NCBI GenBank assembly: GCA_039984715.1
Contig: JBDWUA010000021.1
Span: 1-64,000 of the forward strand
Length of the DNA stretch: 64,000 nucleotides
Source of the DNA: JABSSA01 sp039984715
Lineage (GTDB): Bacteria; Pseudomonadota; Alphaproteobacteria; Rhodobacterales; Rhodobacteraceae
Direction of reading: 5' to 3'
Shown here in pieces: positions 53,469 through 63,853 of the stretch (positions within the stretch are counted from its first letter, which is position 1; every line of letters starts with the position of its first letter). The notes under the pieces were generated by a model. The model saw nothing but the letters and a program-made list of their open reading frames with translations. It was not told the DNA's origin and did not search any database. The position numbers and the translations under genes are program-made.

Positions 53469-55052
53469 TTAGCCCGCAGCGGCGATCAATTCGCGTGTGT
53501 AGTCTGATTGCGGGTTTTCAAACAGTTCTGTCGCCGTGCCTTGTTCAATAACGTCGCCAGCACGCATGACCATCACGTTGTGGCTCATTGCACGAACGAC
53601 TTTCAAATCGTGGCTGATGAACAGGTAGGCCAGCTCGTATTTTTGTTGCAAGTCTCGCAAAAGATCGACGATTTGGACCTGAACCGTCATATCCAAGGCA
53701 GATGTCGGTTCATCAAGAACAACCAATTTAGGGCGCAATATCATCGCGCGGGCAATCGCAATACGCTGCCGTTGCCCCCCTGAAAATTCATGCGGATATC
53801 GATCCATTGCATCAGGGTCTAACCCAACTTCTTGCATGACTTCGGTCACCAGTTCACGTTCTGAACGCCCGTCACTGGTTTTGTGAACAGACAACCCTTC
53901 GGCAATGATCTGCATGACCGTCATGCGTGGGCTGAGGCTGCCATATGGGTCTTGAAAAACAATCTGCATCTCTGACCGCAAGCGCCTGAGTTCGCGCACT
54001 GACCAGTTGCGAATGTCCTGCCCCTTGTATGTAATCCCACCTTCCGATGCGATCAGCCGCATAATAGCCAACGCAAGCGTCGTCTTGCCAGACCCGCTTT
54101 CGCCAACAATGCCCAACGTCTCTCCGGCCCGGATCTGCAACGTCGCTGCGTTCACTGCCTTTACATGGCCAACCGTCCGCTTGAGCAGACCTTGCTGGAT
54201 TGGAAACCAGACACGCAAGTCTTCGGTTTCCGCAATCAATTCCGCGTTCTCGGCAACGGAAATAGGTGTCCCAGTGGGTTCCGCGCTAAGCAGTTTTTTG
54301 GTGTATTCATGCTGCGGGTTGTCAAAAATTTCGGCTGTTGGGCCGGTTTCGACGATTTCGCCCTGACACATCACGCACACACGGTCCGCAATGCGACGCA
54401 CGATCCCAAGGTCGTGAGTGATAAACAGCAAACCCATGCCTTCGGATTGCTTTAACTCAGCGAGCAGATCAAGGATTTGCGCCTGAATGGTCACGTCCAA
54501 TGCGGTCGTCGGTTCGTCCGCAATCAACACATCCGGTTTATTGGCCAATGCCATCGCGATCATCACGCGTTGGCGCTGACCGCCCGACAACTGGTGCGGA
54601 TAGGCCTCCAAACGGGTTTCTGCGTCGCGTATCCCCACCTTGTTGAGCAGGTCCAGTATTTTGTCACGCGCCTCTACGCCCTGAATACCCTGATGCAAGG
54701 CCAGGCTTTCACCCAGCTGCTTATCAATCGTGTGCAGCGGGTTTAACGACGTCATTGGTTCCTGAAAGATGAAGCTGACATCATTGCCGCGCACCTTGCG
54801 CAGCAGCCGTTCATCCGCACCAACCATCTCTTGACCGTCATAGGTGACGGAACCGCTCAGTTCTGCACTGTCGCCCAACAACTGGACCGTCGACAATGCT
54901 GAAACCGATTTCCCGCTTCCGCTTTCGCCAACAAGCGCAACGGTTTCGCCGCGGTTCACATGAAAAGACACGCCCTTTACGGCTTCAGTCAGCTGACCGT
55001 CCTGCCGGAACGACACAGTTAGGTCGCGTACATTCAGAATCGGATCGCTCAC
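53469..55052 (-). CDS. yejF: Peptide ABC transporter, double ATP-binding protein
   Basis: A 527-residue fused ATPase with two nucleotide-binding halves. First half: GESGSGKS (Walker A), LSGGQRQR signature, then Walker B DEPTTALD. Second half: [16 protein letters not shown] and DEPTSALD. This is the architecture of YejF-type importers for oligopeptides and microcin C. It overlaps the permease gene by 4 bp and is the last gene of the yejABEF-like operon. It provides the energy for import. Confidence 0.9.
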   Translation of the reverse strand: MSDPILNVRDLTVSFRQDGQLTEAVKGVSFHVNRGETVALVGESGSGKSVSALSTVQLLGDSAELSGSVTYDGQEMVGADERLLRKVRGNDVSFIFQEPMTSLNPLHTIDKQLGESLALHQGIQGVEARDKILDLLNKVGIRDAETRLEAYPHQLSGGQRQRVMIAMALANKPDVLIADEPTTALDVTIQAQILDLLAELKQSEGMGLLFITHDLGIVRRIADRVCVMCQGEIVETGPTAEIFDNPQHEYTKKLLSAEPTGTPISVAENAELIAETEDLRVWFPIQQGLLKRTVGHVKAVNAATLQIRAGETLGIVGESGSGKTTLALAIMRLIASEGGITYKGQDIRNWSVRELRRLRSEMQIVFQDPYGSLSPRMTVMQIIAEGLSVHKTSDGRSERELVTEVMQEVGLDPDAMDRYPHEFSGGQRQRIAIARAMILRPKLVVLDEPTSALDMTVQVQIVDLLRDLQQKYELAYLFISHDLKVVRAMSHNVMVMRAGDVIEQGTATELFENPQSDYTRELIAAAG

Positions 55053-56155
55053 GAGAAGGTCTTTCTTGGGTCGAAGGCATCACGCACACCTTCAAAGATG
55101 AAGATCAGAAGGCTGAGCATGATCGCAAAAGTGAAAAACGCCGAGAAACCAAGCCACGGGGCCTGTAGATTCTGTTTCGCTTGCAATGTCAGTTCGCCCA
55201 GTGACGGCGCGGATGCGGGCAATCCAAAGCCAAGGAAATCCAAAACCGCGAGGGTCGAAATCGTGCCTGTGATAATGAACGGCAGGAACGTCACAGTCGC
55301 GACCATGGCGTTGGGCAACATATGGCGGAACATGATGGTCAGGTTACTGACCCCAAGTGCGCGGGCCGCGCGGACATATTCCAAGTTGCGCGCACGCAAG
55401 AATTCAGCGCGCACAAGGCCCACGACACCCATCCAGCCAAAGAGGACCATCAAGGACACCAACAACCAGAAGCTTCGCCCCAGCACAGCGAACATGATGA
55501 TGATGACATAAATCTGTGGTGTCGCGCCCCATATCTCCATGAAACGTTGAAAGAACAGATCAACGCGGCCGCCGAAATATCCCTGAATAGCGCCTGCAGC
55601 GACGCCAATTATCGTGGAACATCCCGTGACGATAAGCGTGAACAACACCGATAGTCGGAACCCATGAATGATCCGCGCAAGGACATCGCGTTTGGTGCCG
55701 TCGGTTCCCAAAAGGTTTTCCCCATTTGGGGGCAGTGGTGCCGCGCCGGGGCGATCAACGGGGGTGTTAAAGTTATAGCGAATGACAGGCCAGATCGTCC
55801 AACCTTTGGTGATTGCTTCGCCATCGACTTCTCCGTCCTTTGCGTCTTCTAAAATCCCCTCAGGATCATCGAAACAGTCGACCAGACCGCCGCTGACGAT
55901 CAGGCATTCGACTTCTGGGTCGCGATATATGGCTTCTGTTTTGTAATCGCCGCCAAAGGTGGTTTCCGGATAGAAATTCCAGATCGGCGTATAAAACGAT
56001 CCCTGATAACGCACGAGAATTGGCTTATCATAGGCGATAAACTCGGCCATCAGGCTTAGCCCGAACAAAATGCCAAAAATCCACAGCGAAAAATAGGCGC
56101 GCCGATTGCGTTTAAAGTTACGCCAGCGCCGCTGGTTAAGAGGAGACAACGCCAT
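55049..56155 (-). CDS. yejE: Peptide ABC transporter, permease
   Basis: A 368-residue inner-membrane permease with six or so helices, an unusually long N-terminal segment containing the periplasmic loop, and the EAA-type loop (RAARALGVSN) of binding-protein-dependent permeases. Typical of YejE. Overlaps the YejF gene by 4 bp and shares one base with YejB's stop. Forms the membrane channel with YejB. Confidence 0.9.
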   Translation of the reverse strand: MALSPLNQRRWRNFKRNRRAYFSLWIFGILFGLSLMAEFIAYDKPILVRYQGSFYTPIWNFYPETTFGGDYKTEAIYRDPEVECLIVSGGLVDCFDDPEGILEDAKDGEVDGEAITKGWTIWPVIRYNFNTPVDRPGAAPLPPNGENLLGTDGTKRDVLARIIHGFRLSVLFTLIVTGCSTIIGVAAGAIQGYFGGRVDLFFQRFMEIWGATPQIYVIIIMFAVLGRSFWLLVSLMVLFGWMGVVGLVRAEFLRARNLEYVRAARALGVSNLTIMFRHMLPNAMVATVTFLPFIITGTISTLAVLDFLGFGLPASAPSLGELTLQAKQNLQAPWLGFSAFFTFAIMLSLLIFIFEGVRDAFDPRKTFS

Positions 56156-57243
56156 CAGCCTTCCCTTTTCTCAAAGTCGATCCGGGGATCGATGAACACA
56201 TACATCAAATCCGAAATGATACCGACCAGAAGACCGATCAAACCAAAGATGAACAACGCACCAAAGAAGATTGGGTAATCCCTTGCGATGGCCGCTTCGA
56301 AGCTGAGACGGCCCAAACCTTCCAGCGAAAAGATCGTCTCGATGATCAATGATCCGGTAAAGAAGATGCCGATGAACGCGCCCGGAAATCCAGCCACAAC
56401 AATCAGCATCGCATTACGGAACACATGCCCATACAGAACACCCCGATCGCTTAACCCTTTGGCTTTGGCCGTTATGACGTACTGCTTTTTGATCTCGTCC
56501 AGAAAACTGTTCTTTGTCAGAAGGGTCAGGGTTGCAAATGCCCCGATGGAAAGTGCCGCGACAGGCAAAGCGATGTGCCAGAAATAATCCAACACCTTCC
56601 CCACAGCGCTAAGTTCAGAGAAATTGTCGCTTGTCAGTCCACGCAAAGGGAAGATTTGCCAATACGACCCGCCCGCGAACAAAACCAACAACAAGATCGC
56701 AAACAGAAACGACGGTATGGCATAGCCTGCAATGATCGCGCTTGACGTCCATGTGTCAAAGGGCGTGCCATCCTTGACCGCTTTGCGGATGCCCAGGGGG
56801 ATGGATATCAGATACGCCAGCAACGTGGACCAAAGACCCAGAGCAATGGACACTGGAATGGTTTTCCAGATCAAGTTCAAGACGGTTTCCGACTTGAAAT
56901 AGCTTTCTCCAAAGTCGAACCGGGCATAGTTCCACACCATATTCCCAAACCGCTGCAAAGGCGGCTTGTCCAACCCGAACTGTTCTTCCAGTTCCTTGAT
57001 GTATTCCGGGGGAAGACCGCGCGAACCGATATAATTGCTGTCGCTTCCGGTTGCTTCGGAACTTGCGCCCTCATTATTGCCGCCAGAAAACCCGGCAAAC
57101 ACGTCACCTTCGCCCTGGATTTGAGCGATGGCTTGTTCGACCGGTCCGCCGGGAACAAATTGGGTCAACACGAAGTTGATCAACAAGATGCCGATCAAGG
57201 TCGGAACGACCAGCAACAGTCGTCTGATTATATATGCGAGCAT
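56155..57243 (-). CDS. yejB: Peptide ABC transporter, permease
   Basis: A 362-residue permease starting with the hydrophobic [20 protein letters not shown] and having the OppB-type inner-loop region ([20 protein letters not shown]). Typical of YejB. It follows the binding protein gene by 9 bp and directly precedes YejE, its heteromeric partner. The loop after the first helix (about residues 48-75) contains a Ser/Gly-rich insert also seen in YejB proteins. Confidence 0.9.
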   Translation of the reverse strand: MLAYIIRRLLLVVPTLIGILLINFVLTQFVPGGPVEQAIAQIQGEGDVFAGFSGGNNEGASSEATGSDSNYIGSRGLPPEYIKELEEQFGLDKPPLQRFGNMVWNYARFDFGESYFKSETVLNLIWKTIPVSIALGLWSTLLAYLISIPLGIRKAVKDGTPFDTWTSSAIIAGYAIPSFLFAILLLVLFAGGSYWQIFPLRGLTSDNFSELSAVGKVLDYFWHIALPVAALSIGAFATLTLLTKNSFLDEIKKQYVITAKAKGLSDRGVLYGHVFRNAMLIVVAGFPGAFIGIFFTGSLIIETIFSLEGLGRLSFEAAIARDYPIFFGALFIFGLIGLLVGIISDLMYVFIDPRIDFEKREG

Positions 57244-57252
57244 GGTCCGGCC

Positions 57253-59175
57253 TTACCGCAATGCCCCTGCCGCGCGCAAGCGGGCTTCTCCTTCGGAATC
57301 ATGCCACCAGAAATCCAGTGTTCCCAACGCATAGGGCGGAATTTCGTCCGGGTGCTGATACATATCGTAATGCGCGATCCAATGATCCGCCTTGTACCAC
57401 GTTGGTATCATCGCGAATTCGTTGCGCAATGCGCGATCCAAGGCCATCAGGGACGCTTGTTCTTCTTCTTTGGATTGCGCCAAAAGTGAGCGTTCGATGA
57501 CCGCGTCAACCAATGGGCTTGCAATGCCCGCTGGATTGAACAGTGAAAAATCCGCGGCCTCAGATCCGTAACGTTGCGCCAGTCCCGTTCCGACACCAAT
57601 CAAAAAGCGGTAGTTGTCAAAGACAAGATCATAATCAAAGTCGCGTTCCCGCAATTCGTATTGTGACGCGTCCACGACATCCAATTTGATGTTCAGCCCC
57701 ATCGTTTTTGCGTTCGCAACATAGTTTTCAACGACGCTGCGCGTTGTTGGCGAATTGGATGCGTTGAACAAAAAGGACAGTTCCAAAGGGGATCCATCCG
57801 GTTTTGTACGCACACCGTCGGCCCCAACGGCAAAGCCAGCATCGTCTAGAAACTTCATCGCCTTGCGCAAGTTTTTTCTATCGCTCAAACGGCTGTCACT
57901 GGATGTATGTGAAACCCGCGTTTCGTTATCAAAGATGTTTTGTGGCACAACGTCGCCAAGCGATTTCAAAAACGCTAGCTCAGACCCCTCGGGCACACCA
58001 TTCGCCATAAGCGGCGTATCCTGAGAGAAGGACGAGAGGTGTTTGAAAAGGCCGTATTGCAACGACGTGTTCGTCCATTCGAAGTTGTAAGCAAGCGCTA
58101 AAGCCTCGCGCAAACCGACTTCCTTCATGACTGGTTTTCTCAGGTTAAAAATAATCCCAATGGTATTTGGGGGCAGCCCGTCGGCAATTTCTTTCTTGAC
58201 CACATGACCGTCATTAACCTTTGGAAACTCATAGGATGTTGCCCATTTCTTTGGGTCACCTTCGATCTTCACACTAACTTCGCCCGCCTTGAACGCCTCG
58301 AACGCTGCAGTATCGTCAGTGAAATACTCGACCCTTACGCGATCGAAATTGTGACGCCCTTGATTATTTGGCAAATCCTTGCCCCAATAATCCGGGTTAC
58401 GTTCATAGACGACGCGGCGCCCCGGAACGACCTCTTTGATCACATAAGGACCTGATCCCGGTGACACTTTGATCCGGGATTCATTCAAACGTGAACCCGT
58501 TTCTTCGTACCATTTCTTGGACCAGACCGGAACGCCCCCAACCTGATCGATCAGGCTGCGTCGGCTGATACCGTCTGCAAAGTAGAACTTAATTGAATAA
58601 TCATCCAACACCTCTGCTTTTGGTATGCGCGCGCGCACCGCGTCACCATAGGATTTCAGGCCGTCATCCAAGAGCAAATTGTGGCTGAACAAAACATCAT
58701 GCGCAGTGATAGGTGTTCCATCGCTGAACTTTGCGTCCTTTCGCATATGAAAGGTGACCCAAGATTTATCCTTGGGGTATTCCAAATGCGTGCAAAGCAA
58801 ACAATAACTATCGTCGATGCTGTCCGCTGTGGATTCTAACAAGCTTTCGTAGATAGTCGAGCTGCGCGTTCCCCGCGCGTTACCCTTTCGCGTGTAAGGG
58901 TTCATGCTGTCGAAAGTGCCGATATACGCGGTGGCGTATTCGCCGCCCTTCGGGGCATCGGGATTCACATAGTCGTAATGCGTGAAATCAGCGTCGTATT
59001 TTAGATCGCCATAAAACGAATATCCGTGGCTCACGATCAGATCGTCGTCCGCAGCCTTTACCATACTGGATGCACACAAATAGACAGTGATCCCCAATAC
59101 GCCCAATCCCCACCAGACCGATTTACGATCTTCTTTCATCGTTCTTGCGACGAATCGATTGCGGGGCTGTGTCAT
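57253..59175 (-). CDS. yejA: Peptide ABC transporter, periplasmic binding protein
   Basis: A 640-residue family-5 extracellular solute-binding protein with a signal peptide ending MVKA-AD. The start at 59175 is supported by AGGAGG upstream; the longer frame to 59205 lacks one. Domains: HGYSFYGDLKYDAD, GTFDSMNPYTRKG and FHMRKDAKFSDGTPIT, typical of YejA/oligopeptide-binding proteins. First gene of yejABEF. Captures peptides in the periplasm. An AT-rich gap of 130 bp precedes it and holds its promoter. Confidence 0.9.
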   Translation of the reverse strand: MTQPRNRFVARTMKEDRKSVWWGLGVLGITVYLCASSMVKAADDDLIVSHGYSFYGDLKYDADFTHYDYVNPDAPKGGEYATAYIGTFDSMNPYTRKGNARGTRSSTIYESLLESTADSIDDSYCLLCTHLEYPKDKSWVTFHMRKDAKFSDGTPITAHDVLFSHNLLLDDGLKSYGDAVRARIPKAEVLDDYSIKFYFADGISRRSLIDQVGGVPVWSKKWYEETGSRLNESRIKVSPGSGPYVIKEVVPGRRVVYERNPDYWGKDLPNNQGRHNFDRVRVEYFTDDTAAFEAFKAGEVSVKIEGDPKKWATSYEFPKVNDGHVVKKEIADGLPPNTIGIIFNLRKPVMKEVGLREALALAYNFEWTNTSLQYGLFKHLSSFSQDTPLMANGVPEGSELAFLKSLGDVVPQNIFDNETRVSHTSSDSRLSDRKNLRKAMKFLDDAGFAVGADGVRTKPDGSPLELSFLFNASNSPTTRSVVENYVANAKTMGLNIKLDVVDASQYELRERDFDYDLVFDNYRFLIGVGTGLAQRYGSEAADFSLFNPAGIASPLVDAVIERSLLAQSKEEEQASLMALDRALRNEFAMIPTWYKADHWIAHYDMYQHPDEIPPYALGTLDFWWHDSEGEARLRAAGALR

Positions 59176-59306
59176 GGGCGGACCTCCTGATCGTGTTCCT
59201 TGCAATCTAGGCTAAATGCCGCCGCCTCCAAGATGCAACAAGCGAAAATGTGATCGACGTTACAACGCCCCCTTCAGTTGGCGAAATCGGCACATTCGAC
59301 ACAAAA

Positions 59307-59335
59307 AAGCCCGGGCGATTGCTGCGCCCGGGCTT
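59307..59335 (-). terminator. Rho-independent terminator of trcR
   Basis: On the minus strand AAGCCCGGGCG and CGCCCGGGCTT form an 11-bp GC-rich stem around a seven-base loop, followed by a T run. It ends the leftward transcript of the gene at 59360. Confidence 0.92.
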
Positions 59336-59359
59336 AAAACAGTGAAAAACTGTGCTTGA

Positions 59360-60112
59360 TTAAGGCTGTTCTTCTTCGTCTGACGTATCACCCGGCAGGT
59401 TAAAGAAGCTGTCCGCATCGATCAAATCTGCGTTGTTATCGGTCTCTTCATCGTCGTCACCCAAAAGCGTGAAGCTTTCCAAGCCTTCGATTGAGCTTGG
59501 GATTTTGGGTTCAGCTTCCATGCCAAGACTTTGTTCGGTGCTTACCAATTTGCGACGTTCGTCATCGTTCATGACTTCGCCGTTTGCGGCTTTCTTGGCT
59601 GCGGCTTTCTGGACGGCAGCGTCCAGTTCGGATTGCTTGGTCAGTCCCAAAGCAACCGGGTCAACCGGCTGAATATTCGAGATGTTCCAGTGGGTCCGCT
59701 CGCGGATCGACTGAATGGTCGGTTTGGTTGTGCCCACCAATTTTGACACCTGACCATCAGACAATTCCGGGTGGAACTTGACCAACCAAAGGATCGCCGC
59801 AGGGCGGTCTTGTCGTTTGGACAGCGGTGTATAGCGTGGCCCGCGACGTTTTTCTTCTCCGTCGGCTGCTGGGTTTGGCTTAACAAGCAGCTTATACATC
59901 ACGTTCGACTGCGCCAGTTCGATGTGTTCTTGGGTCAACTGGTTGTTTGCAACCGGGTCGAACCCTTTGACACCCATAGCCACGTCGCCATCAGCAATGC
60001 CTTGAATCTCAAGTTCGTGCATGCCGACGAAATCAGCGATCTGTTTAAAGCTGATCGTCGTGTTGTCGACCAGCCAGACAGCAGTCGCTTTTGGATGCAG
60101 CAATTTGGCCAT
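59360..60112 (-). CDS. trcR: Cell cycle transcriptional regulator TrcR (DUF1013)
   Basis: A 250-residue DUF1013 protein. N-terminal ATAVWLVDNTTISFKQIADF, GIADGDVA.GVKGFDPV, then PAAILWLVKFHPELSD and LVGTTKPTIQSI, resembling helix-turn-helix-type regions. NCBI naming for this family is TrcR, a cell-cycle regulator in alphaproteobacteria. AAGGAG six bases upstream favours the second ATG of an ATGATG pair, at 60112. The acidic tail (about 200-250) is variable in the family. Divergent from the RNase T2 gene. Confidence 0.88.
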   Translation of the reverse strand: MAKLLHPKATAVWLVDNTTISFKQIADFVGMHELEIQGIADGDVAMGVKGFDPVANNQLTQEHIELAQSNVMYKLLVKPNPAADGEEKRRGPRYTPLSKRQDRPAAILWLVKFHPELSDGQVSKLVGTTKPTIQSIRERTHWNISNIQPVDPVALGLTKQSELDAAVQKAAAKKAANGEVMNDDERRKLVSTEQSLGMEAEPKIPSSIEGLESFTLLGDDDEETDNNADLIDADSFFNLPGDTSDEEEQP

Positions 60113-60250
60113 CATTTTCTCCTTTGCACATATCTTTCCCGACCGCCGGAACCGGTTGGTCCGCGGCACCCTGAAGATCAGGGCAGGTTTCCGTTGTCGG
60201 GGAACTTGGCCGGTATATAGTCGCACTGAGCCGAAATGGAAAGGGACAAG

Positions 60251-60880
60251 ATGCGTTGGGTTTTGGCACTGTTGATGTCGTGCGGGATCGCTTTGGCGGA
60301 TGGGGAAAAACCCGGCGAATTTGATTATTACGTTGTAGCTCTGTCTTGGTCACCGAACTGGTGTGCCCTGGAAGGGGATGCCAAAGGGTCAGAGCAATGC
60401 GACGCGCATCACGATCATGGATGGATACTTCATGGTCTTTGGCCGCAATATCATCGTGGCTGGCCCAGCTATTGCCGCACAGCTGAACGTTCGCCTTCGC
60501 GCGGTATGACGTCTGACATGGTCGACATCATGGGCACATCCGGTTTGGCTTGGCACCAATGGAAAAAGCACGGCAGCTGTTCGGGCCTGTCGGCCCCCGC
60601 CTATTACGATTTGTCCCGCCAAGCCTATGCCAGCGTCACCCGGCCCACGGTGTTTCGAAAGCTGGACAAAACGGTCCGCCTGCCGGCCAGCGTGGTCGAA
60701 GACGCCTTTTTGGAAGCCAACCCCACAATGGAGGCCGATGGCCTGACGGTCACGTGCAGAAACGGTTTTATTCAAGAAGTGCGCGTTTGCATGTCCAAAG
60801 ATCTATCGCCCGTGCCCTGTGGCCAAGATGTCATTCGCGATTGCACTTTGGACAAAGCACAATTTGATCCGGTGCGTTAA
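60251..60880 (+). CDS. Ribonuclease T2 family protein
   Basis: A 209-residue secreted endoribonuclease: signal peptide (about 1-16), CAS I WILHGLWPQY (His61) and CAS II WHQWKKHGSC (His107). Most T2 enzymes have Glu in CAS II (HEWxKHG); here the position is Gln103, a difference that may lower activity. Cysteines, including C38, C50, C75 and C110, can form the conserved disulphides. AAAGGGA before the ATG at 60251. Divergent from trcR, convergent with a quinone oxidoreductase, and the two stops share the bases TTAA. Confidence 0.9.
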   Translation: MRWVLALLMSCGIALADGEKPGEFDYYVVALSWSPNWCALEGDAKGSEQCDAHHDHGWILHGLWPQYHRGWPSYCRTAERSPSRGMTSDMVDIMGTSGLAWHQWKKHGSCSGLSAPAYYDLSRQAYASVTRPTVFRKLDKTVRLPASVVEDAFLEANPTMEADGLTVTCRNGFIQEVRVCMSKDLSPVPCGQDVIRDCTLDKAQFDPVR

Positions 60881-61851
60881 AGTTCGATTATCGTACAACC
60901 GGTCGTTTTGCGCGATTCAAGCGAACGGTGTGCATCGGCGATGTCATCCAGCGCAAATCGTTGATCGATCCGTATTTTGACGGCCCCGCTCGCGACTTTG
61001 TCAAAGACTTGATCCGCCATTGCGCGACATGTCTTTGGGTCACTTGTATGGGCAAACAATGTGGGTCGCGTTATTTTAAGCGACCCTTTGGCTGCCAATG
61101 TCGCGATCGAGAACGGCGGAACAGGCCCGGATGCGTTGCCAAAACTCATCATCATTCCAAGAGGTTTCAGGCAATCCAGCGATCCTTCAAACGTATCTTT
61201 TCCAACGCCATCCATCACCGCCTGCACACCAGCCCCATCGGTCAGATCACGAACACGCGCAACCCAGTCCTTTGTGCGGTAATTGATGCATGGATCAGCA
61301 CCATGCGCCTGAGCCAATGCGCATTTTTCATCAGTTCCGGCTGTCCCAATGACGCGAATACCTTCGGACTTGCCCCATTGGCATGCAATCAGCCCCACGC
61401 CGCCCGCAGCCGCATGAAACAAAACAGTGTCGCCCGCTTTCAGCGGGTCGGTGCGATGAAATAAGTACTGCGTCGTCATACCCTTCAGCATGATTGCCGC
61501 GGCGATGTCGAACGGAACAGCGTCGGGCAGTTTCACGACCTGCGCGGCCGGCATAACGCGCAGTTCTGAATACGCGCCCGGCGGCATCGCGGCATAGGCA
61601 GCGCGATCACCAACGGCAAGATGATCGACCCCATCACCGACAGCATCAATAATGCCCGCAGCTTCCATGCCTAAGGCATGCGGCAATTCCATCGGATAAA
61701 GGCCTGTGCGTTGATAAACATCAATAAAGTTCAACCCAATCGCTTTATGCGCAATACGGATTTCACCCGGCGCCGGTTCACCTACATCCCAATCAACCAC
61801 CCGGAATTGATCCGCCCCACCATGCGCTTCAATGATTGCTGTCCTTGCCAT
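60877..61851 (-). CDS. Quinone oxidoreductase (zeta-crystallin type)
   Basis: A 324-residue MDR-family NADPH:quinone oxidoreductase: GLNFIDVYQRTGLY, LGMEAAGIIDAVGDGV and the nucleotide-binding AAAGGVGLIACQWG. No catalytic zinc ligands, as in Qor. Reduces quinones by one electron. The ATG at 61851 follows AGGAAT. Its stop overlaps that of RNase T2 by four bases (TTAA). A second MDR gene lies 60 bp upstream. Confidence 0.9.
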   Translation of the reverse strand: MARTAIIEAHGGADQFRVVDWDVGEPAPGEIRIAHKAIGLNFIDVYQRTGLYPMELPHALGMEAAGIIDAVGDGVDHLAVGDRAAYAAMPPGAYSELRVMPAAQVVKLPDAVPFDIAAAIMLKGMTTQYLFHRTDPLKAGDTVLFHAAAGGVGLIACQWGKSEGIRVIGTAGTDEKCALAQAHGADPCINYRTKDWVARVRDLTDGAGVQAVMDGVGKDTFEGSLDCLKPLGMMMSFGNASGPVPPFSIATLAAKGSLKITRPTLFAHTSDPKTCRAMADQVFDKVASGAVKIRIDQRFALDDIADAHRSLESRKTTGCTIIEL

Positions 61852-61911
61852 GTCCAAATTCCTATGTGCTGGTCGCGCGTTCCACGATGAAGGCCCAATT
61901 GCGACTGCGGC

Positions 61912-62892
61912 TTATCCGCCTTTCACTTGCAAAACGATCTTGCCAACGTGATCAGAGCTTTCCATGCGGGCATGCGCCTGTGACGCGTCTTTTAGGTCAA
62001 ATTCGGAATCCATGACCGGCGCAATACGCCCCGCATCCAGTAACGGCCAAACCGCTTCTTTCAGCTCTTGAGCAATGCGCGCCTTGGCCAAATCACTTTG
62101 AGGCCGCAGCGTGCTGCCTGTCATTGTCAATCGACGCGTCATCAGCTGGACGAAATTCACCTCGACTTTTGGACCCTGAAGAAACGCGATTTGAACCAGA
62201 CGACCGTCATCGGCCAATGCCTTGAAGTTTCGGGGAATGTAATCCCCACCCACCATATCAAGGATCATGTCAGCACCGCCTTCGGCCTGCATCACTTCGA
62301 CAAAGTCGTCAGTCCGATAGTTTACCGCGACTTCTGCGCCAAGCTCTCGGCAGGCGTTACATTTTTCGTCCGAACCAGCGGTTACAAAGACCCGCGCACC
62401 AAAGGCGTTCGCCAATTGAATGGCAGTCGTGCCGATCCCGCTTGATCCCCCATGCACCAAAAGACGTTCACCGCCCTTTAGGCCGCCGCGCATGAACACG
62501 TTCGACCAGACCGTGAAAAAGGTTTCCGGCACACATGCAGCTTCGCGCAATGACATTCCGGACGGAACCGGCAAACAATGTGCGGCGGGTGTCGCGACAT
62601 ATTCCGCATATCCCCCACCCGGCAACAGGCCGCAAACCGCGTCGCCTAACGCCACACCACTCACACCCGAACCGATCGCAACCACATGCCCCGAAGCTTC
62701 AAGCCCCGGTAAATCGCTGGCACTCGGTGGCGGGTTGTAAAGGCCTGCACGTTGCAGGGCATCGGGCCTGTTCACCCCTGCCCACGCCACTTCAATCACG
62801 ATTTGGCCATGTGCCGGTTCAGGAATCGGACGCTCAACCACAGTTAATACGTCTGGTCCCCCAGGGGCGTTGATTTCCACAGCGCGCATCAT
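61912..62892 (-). CDS. NAD(P)H quinone oxidoreductase, PIG3 family
   Basis: A 326-residue MDR protein of the PIG3/TP53I3 type: AWAGVNRPDALQRAGLYNPP, DLPGLEASGHV and HGGSSGIGTTAIQLANAFG for NADPH binding. The motif GVNRPDxLQRxGxYxPPP is typical of PIG3. The start at 62892 is supported by GGGGTG five bases upstream. Same direction as the Qor-type gene; they may be co-transcribed. Probably a quinone or carbonyl-detoxifying reductase. Confidence 0.88.
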   Translation of the reverse strand: MMRAVEINAPGGPDVLTVVERPIPEPAHGQIVIEVAWAGVNRPDALQRAGLYNPPPSASDLPGLEASGHVVAIGSGVSGVALGDAVCGLLPGGGYAEYVATPAAHCLPVPSGMSLREAACVPETFFTVWSNVFMRGGLKGGERLLVHGGSSGIGTTAIQLANAFGARVFVTAGSDEKCNACRELGAEVAVNYRTDDFVEVMQAEGGADMILDMVGGDYIPRNFKALADDGRLVQIAFLQGPKVEVNFVQLMTRRLTMTGSTLRPQSDLAKARIAQELKEAVWPLLDAGRIAPVMDSEFDLKDASQAHARMESSDHVGKIVLQVKGG

Positions 62893-63060
62893 TTTGGTCA
62901 CCCCAATGTCCTCCGGTTAGGTTGCAACATCTTTGGCTGAACTATCAGAGCTGTTCAATGCCCACGCTGATGATCCACGACAGACATGATGGTTCGGCGA
63001 ACAAACCAAAGTCCAGAGTCGTCCAATTGAATGGAACAGACATTTCTTTGTGTCAGCGGC

Positions 63061-63744
63061 TTAAATTCTCCAGCGCCCCGGCAGATCAGCATCTTCTGTG
63101 CGATTTGGCGCTTTGATTTGGCTCAAAAACCAGTTCGGGCCAGCGAGCAGTCCAGATAGAACTTTATTCTCGCGCACCCGCGCCTTGACCTGTTCTATGC
63201 GCATCACATCGTCGATCCGACGATCCAGAAAGTCCCAAGTGGCTTGATGATCTGGGGAATCGTCACCCAACCAGTACAAAATCGTTGCCGAATACACGCC
63301 CGACAATGTCGCGCGTTTTGTATACCAATTTATGTCCTGCGAGGTGTCACCCAAAGCTGACCAAATCTTGTCCGCAGTTCCCCAGATCGCTTGCGCGCCG
63401 TCTTTGGCGTATACTGGCAATGCAAACAACGTCGTACCACGCCGTACGACTTCCTTGTCGTCAACGGCTTCGATTCTAAATCGGACAGCTGCCGCGACTT
63501 TGTCGCGAAAACGTTCGGGCAAAGTGTCTGTTGCCAACCGTTCTTCCATGATGGCGTCACCACGATTATGATAATCGACGGCCAAATCAACTGCTCCGCG
63601 CGGACACACAGCACGGGCCACAGCTTCAGAAACACCCGAATCTATGATTGCGGCATGAAAGGCGGCGTCGCTCCACCCATCGAAAGGCACATGCAAAAGT
63701 ATCGCATTTAAAAGGGTTTCCTTCGTTTCCGCATAGCCTGACAT
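63061..63744 (-). CDS. coq9: COQ9 family ubiquinone biosynthesis protein
   Basis: A 227-residue COQ9-family protein, a lipid-binding accessory factor that presents intermediates to the COQ7 hydroxylase. TetR-like helical fold, N-terminal TKETLLNAILLHVPFDGWSD, and the conserved region AIWGTADKIWSALGDTSQDINWYTKRATL. The ATG at 63744 follows GGAAAGGAAA. Divergent from rpsU across 110 bp. Confidence 0.9.
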   Translation of the reverse strand: MSGYAETKETLLNAILLHVPFDGWSDAAFHAAIIDSGVSEAVARAVCPRGAVDLAVDYHNRGDAIMEERLATDTLPERFRDKVAAAVRFRIEAVDDKEVVRRGTTLFALPVYAKDGAQAIWGTADKIWSALGDTSQDINWYTKRATLSGVYSATILYWLGDDSPDHQATWDFLDRRIDDVMRIEQVKARVRENKVLSGLLAGPNWFLSQIKAPNRTEDADLPGRWRI

Positions 63745-63853
63745 GGGATTTCCTTTCCATTGATGGAATACTAGACAAGCAAAGGACTGCTTGCTATATG
63801 GCCACTTCCTGCAATTCCTTGCAAACTTAACCTAGAAAGGTGGTGACAACCAC

